Shown here: positions 15,284-16,114 of the stretch, one piece after another
How the letters are laid out: every line of letters starts with the position of its first letter
How positions within the stretch are numbered: the stretch's first letter is position 1
Assembly: GCA_035310015.1 (NCBI GenBank)
Contig: DATGEO010000124.1
Span: 1 to 16,114 of the forward strand
Origin: DATGEO01 sp035310015
Lineage (GTDB): Bacteria; Chloroflexota; Dormibacteria; Dormibacterales; Dormibacteraceae
Length of the DNA: 16,114 bases
Reading direction: 5' to 3'
Program-made: the position numbers and the translations under genes
Notes under the pieces: generated by a model
Databases searched by the model: none
The model's input: only the letters and a program-made list of their open reading frames with translations
What the model was told of the DNA's origin: nothing

Positions 15284-16114
15284 GTGGCGGCGCGCTCCGC
15301 ACGTGCAGGCGAGGTCCGGCGGCTCGAGGACCGCCGGCTCATCACCGGAGCAGGCATCTACACGGACGACGTGCGCGTGGAAGGCTGCCTGCACGCGGTG
15401 TTCGTGCGCTCGCCCCTCGCCCACGCCCGGATCACCGGCATCGACCTCGCGGAGGCTCGCCGTGTGCCCGGGGTGGTCGGAGTGTTCACCGCCGCAGACC
15501 TGGAGTTCCGGTCCGACACGGCTCGCCCGCGGCTCTGCGCCGGCGAGGTGCGATTCGTCGGGGACGCCATCGCCGTGGCCGTCGGCGAAACCCGCGAGGC
15601 GGCCGCAGACGCCGCGGCGTTGGTGGCGGTCGACTTCGATCCCCTGCCGGTCATCGTCGACGCCACCGCCGCGCTCGAGCCCGATGCGCCGCTGGTCGAC
15701 GCGGACAAGGGCGACAACCTCGCGCTCGACTTCGAGCTCGGCGACGAGGGGGCGCTGGAGGGCGCCGAAGTGGTCGTCCGGGGCCGGTTCGTCAACCAGC
15801 GCCTCGCGGCCGTCCCGCTGGAGGGCAACGCGGTGCTCGCCTCTCCCGACCTGGCGGGCGGCCTGCGCATGTGGGTCTCCACCCAAGCGCCTTTCAACGT
15901 TCGCCGCCAGGTGGCCGAGGCGATCGGCGTCGAAGAGGAACGGGTGCGGGTGACCGCAGGGGACGTCGGCGGGGCGTTCGGGGCCAAGCTGATGGTGTAT
16001 CCCGAGCCCTCCGTGATCGCGGCGATCGCGCTCAGGCTCGGCCGGCCGGTGCGGTGGGCGGAGCACCGCTCCGAGAACATGGTCGCCATGACGCACGGCC
16101 GCGGCCACGTGCAG
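15284..16114 (+). CDS. Molybdenum hydroxylase large subunit, 5' part (XDH/CO dehydrogenase family)
   Basis: The first 277 residues of a molybdopterin-binding large subunit are present; the gene runs off the window. Such subunits carry the molybdenum cofactor and hydroxylate purines, aldehydes or N-heterocycles, or oxidise CO, together with FAD and 2Fe-2S subunits. The a/b-hammerhead domain starts at RRLEDRRLITGAGIYTDD (12-29) and includes RSPLAHARI (42-50) and EVRFVGDAIAVAVGE (88-102). The cofactor domain begins near 165, with TAGDVGGAFGAKL (224-236). Residues 178-186 read PLEGNAVLA where relatives often have an MEP motif. The diagnostic active-site loop of CO dehydrogenase lies beyond the window, so the substrate is undecided. 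GTG at 15284 gives the normal N-terminus and follows a -10 box by six bases. It is the first gene of its unit here; partner subunits are not seen. Confidence 0.9.
   Translation, partial: MAARSARAGEVRRLEDRRLITGAGIYTDDVRVEGCLHAVFVRSPLAHARITGIDLAEARRVPGVVGVFTAADLEFRSDTARPRLCAGEVRFVGDAIAVAVGETREAAADAAALVAVDFDPLPVIVDATAALEPDAPLVDADKGDNLALDFELGDEGALEGAEVVVRGRFVNQRLAAVPLEGNAVLASPDLAGGLRMWVSTQAPFNVRRQVAEAIGVEEERVRVTAGDVGGAFGAKLMVYPEPSVIAAIALRLGRPVRWAEHRSENMVAMTHGRGHVQ

Noticed and set aside
15284..16114. Naming the partial gene coxL (form I CO dehydrogenase)
   Set aside because: The active-site loop that separates CO dehydrogenases from other Mo-hydroxylases is beyond the window end.

Overview
The window is very G+C-rich and densely coded, with short or absent intergenic gaps, strong GC3 bias, and frequent GTG and TTG starts. 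The gene set is ordinary free-living heterotroph metabolism. At least six of the ten gene starts carry a TANNNT -10 box six or seven bases before the start codon and no Shine-Dalgarno sequence, which is the signature of leaderless transcription. Together these suggest a high-GC Gram-positive-type lineage (Actinomycetota, or a Dormibacterota/Chloroflexota-like soil bacterium). No marker gene is present to settle the phylum. I saw no rRNA, tRNA, CRISPR array or insertion sequence, and no stretch above 300 bases lacks a gene.

Bases 1-3640 (+ strand): a GT4-type glycosyltransferase, then a single-chain fusion of a ThuA-like domain with a Gfo/Idh/MocA oxidoreductase, then a second stand-alone Gfo/Idh/MocA oxidoreductase. 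ThuA and a Gfo-family dehydrogenase (ThuB) are separate partners in the rhizobial trehalose/3-keto-sugar route, so this looks like a sugar or glycoside oxidation cassette.

Bases 3645-10591 (- strand, reading right to left): a PucR-type regulator, a 222-bp gap, the large subunit of glutamate synthase (gltB), then a DinB-like/TPR protein 17 bases after gltB. The small subunit gltD is not adjacent. The gltB start is problematic. The only well-placed Shine-Dalgarno and ATG open a 9-codon mini-ORF in another frame, whose TGA overlaps the TTG of the gltB frame.

Bases 10592-10890: a 99-bp divergent promoter region between the PucR gene and a 57-aa zinc-ribbon gene. Both starts use the same TAATCT box, and an inverted repeat is centred on the PucR-gene -35.

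Bases 10887-16114: aconitase (acnA) and 4-alpha-glucanotransferase (malQ) on the - strand, 13 bases apart, each with its own apparent leaderless promoter. Divergent from malQ is the 5' part of a molybdenum hydroxylase large subunit (xanthine dehydrogenase/CO dehydrogenase family), cut by the window end. Its promoter and that of malQ are packed back to back in a 31-bp gap with near-perfect dyad symmetry. The most interesting signals here are this leaderless promoter grammar, the symmetric bidirectional promoter, the ThuA-Gfo fusion and the ambiguous gltB start.
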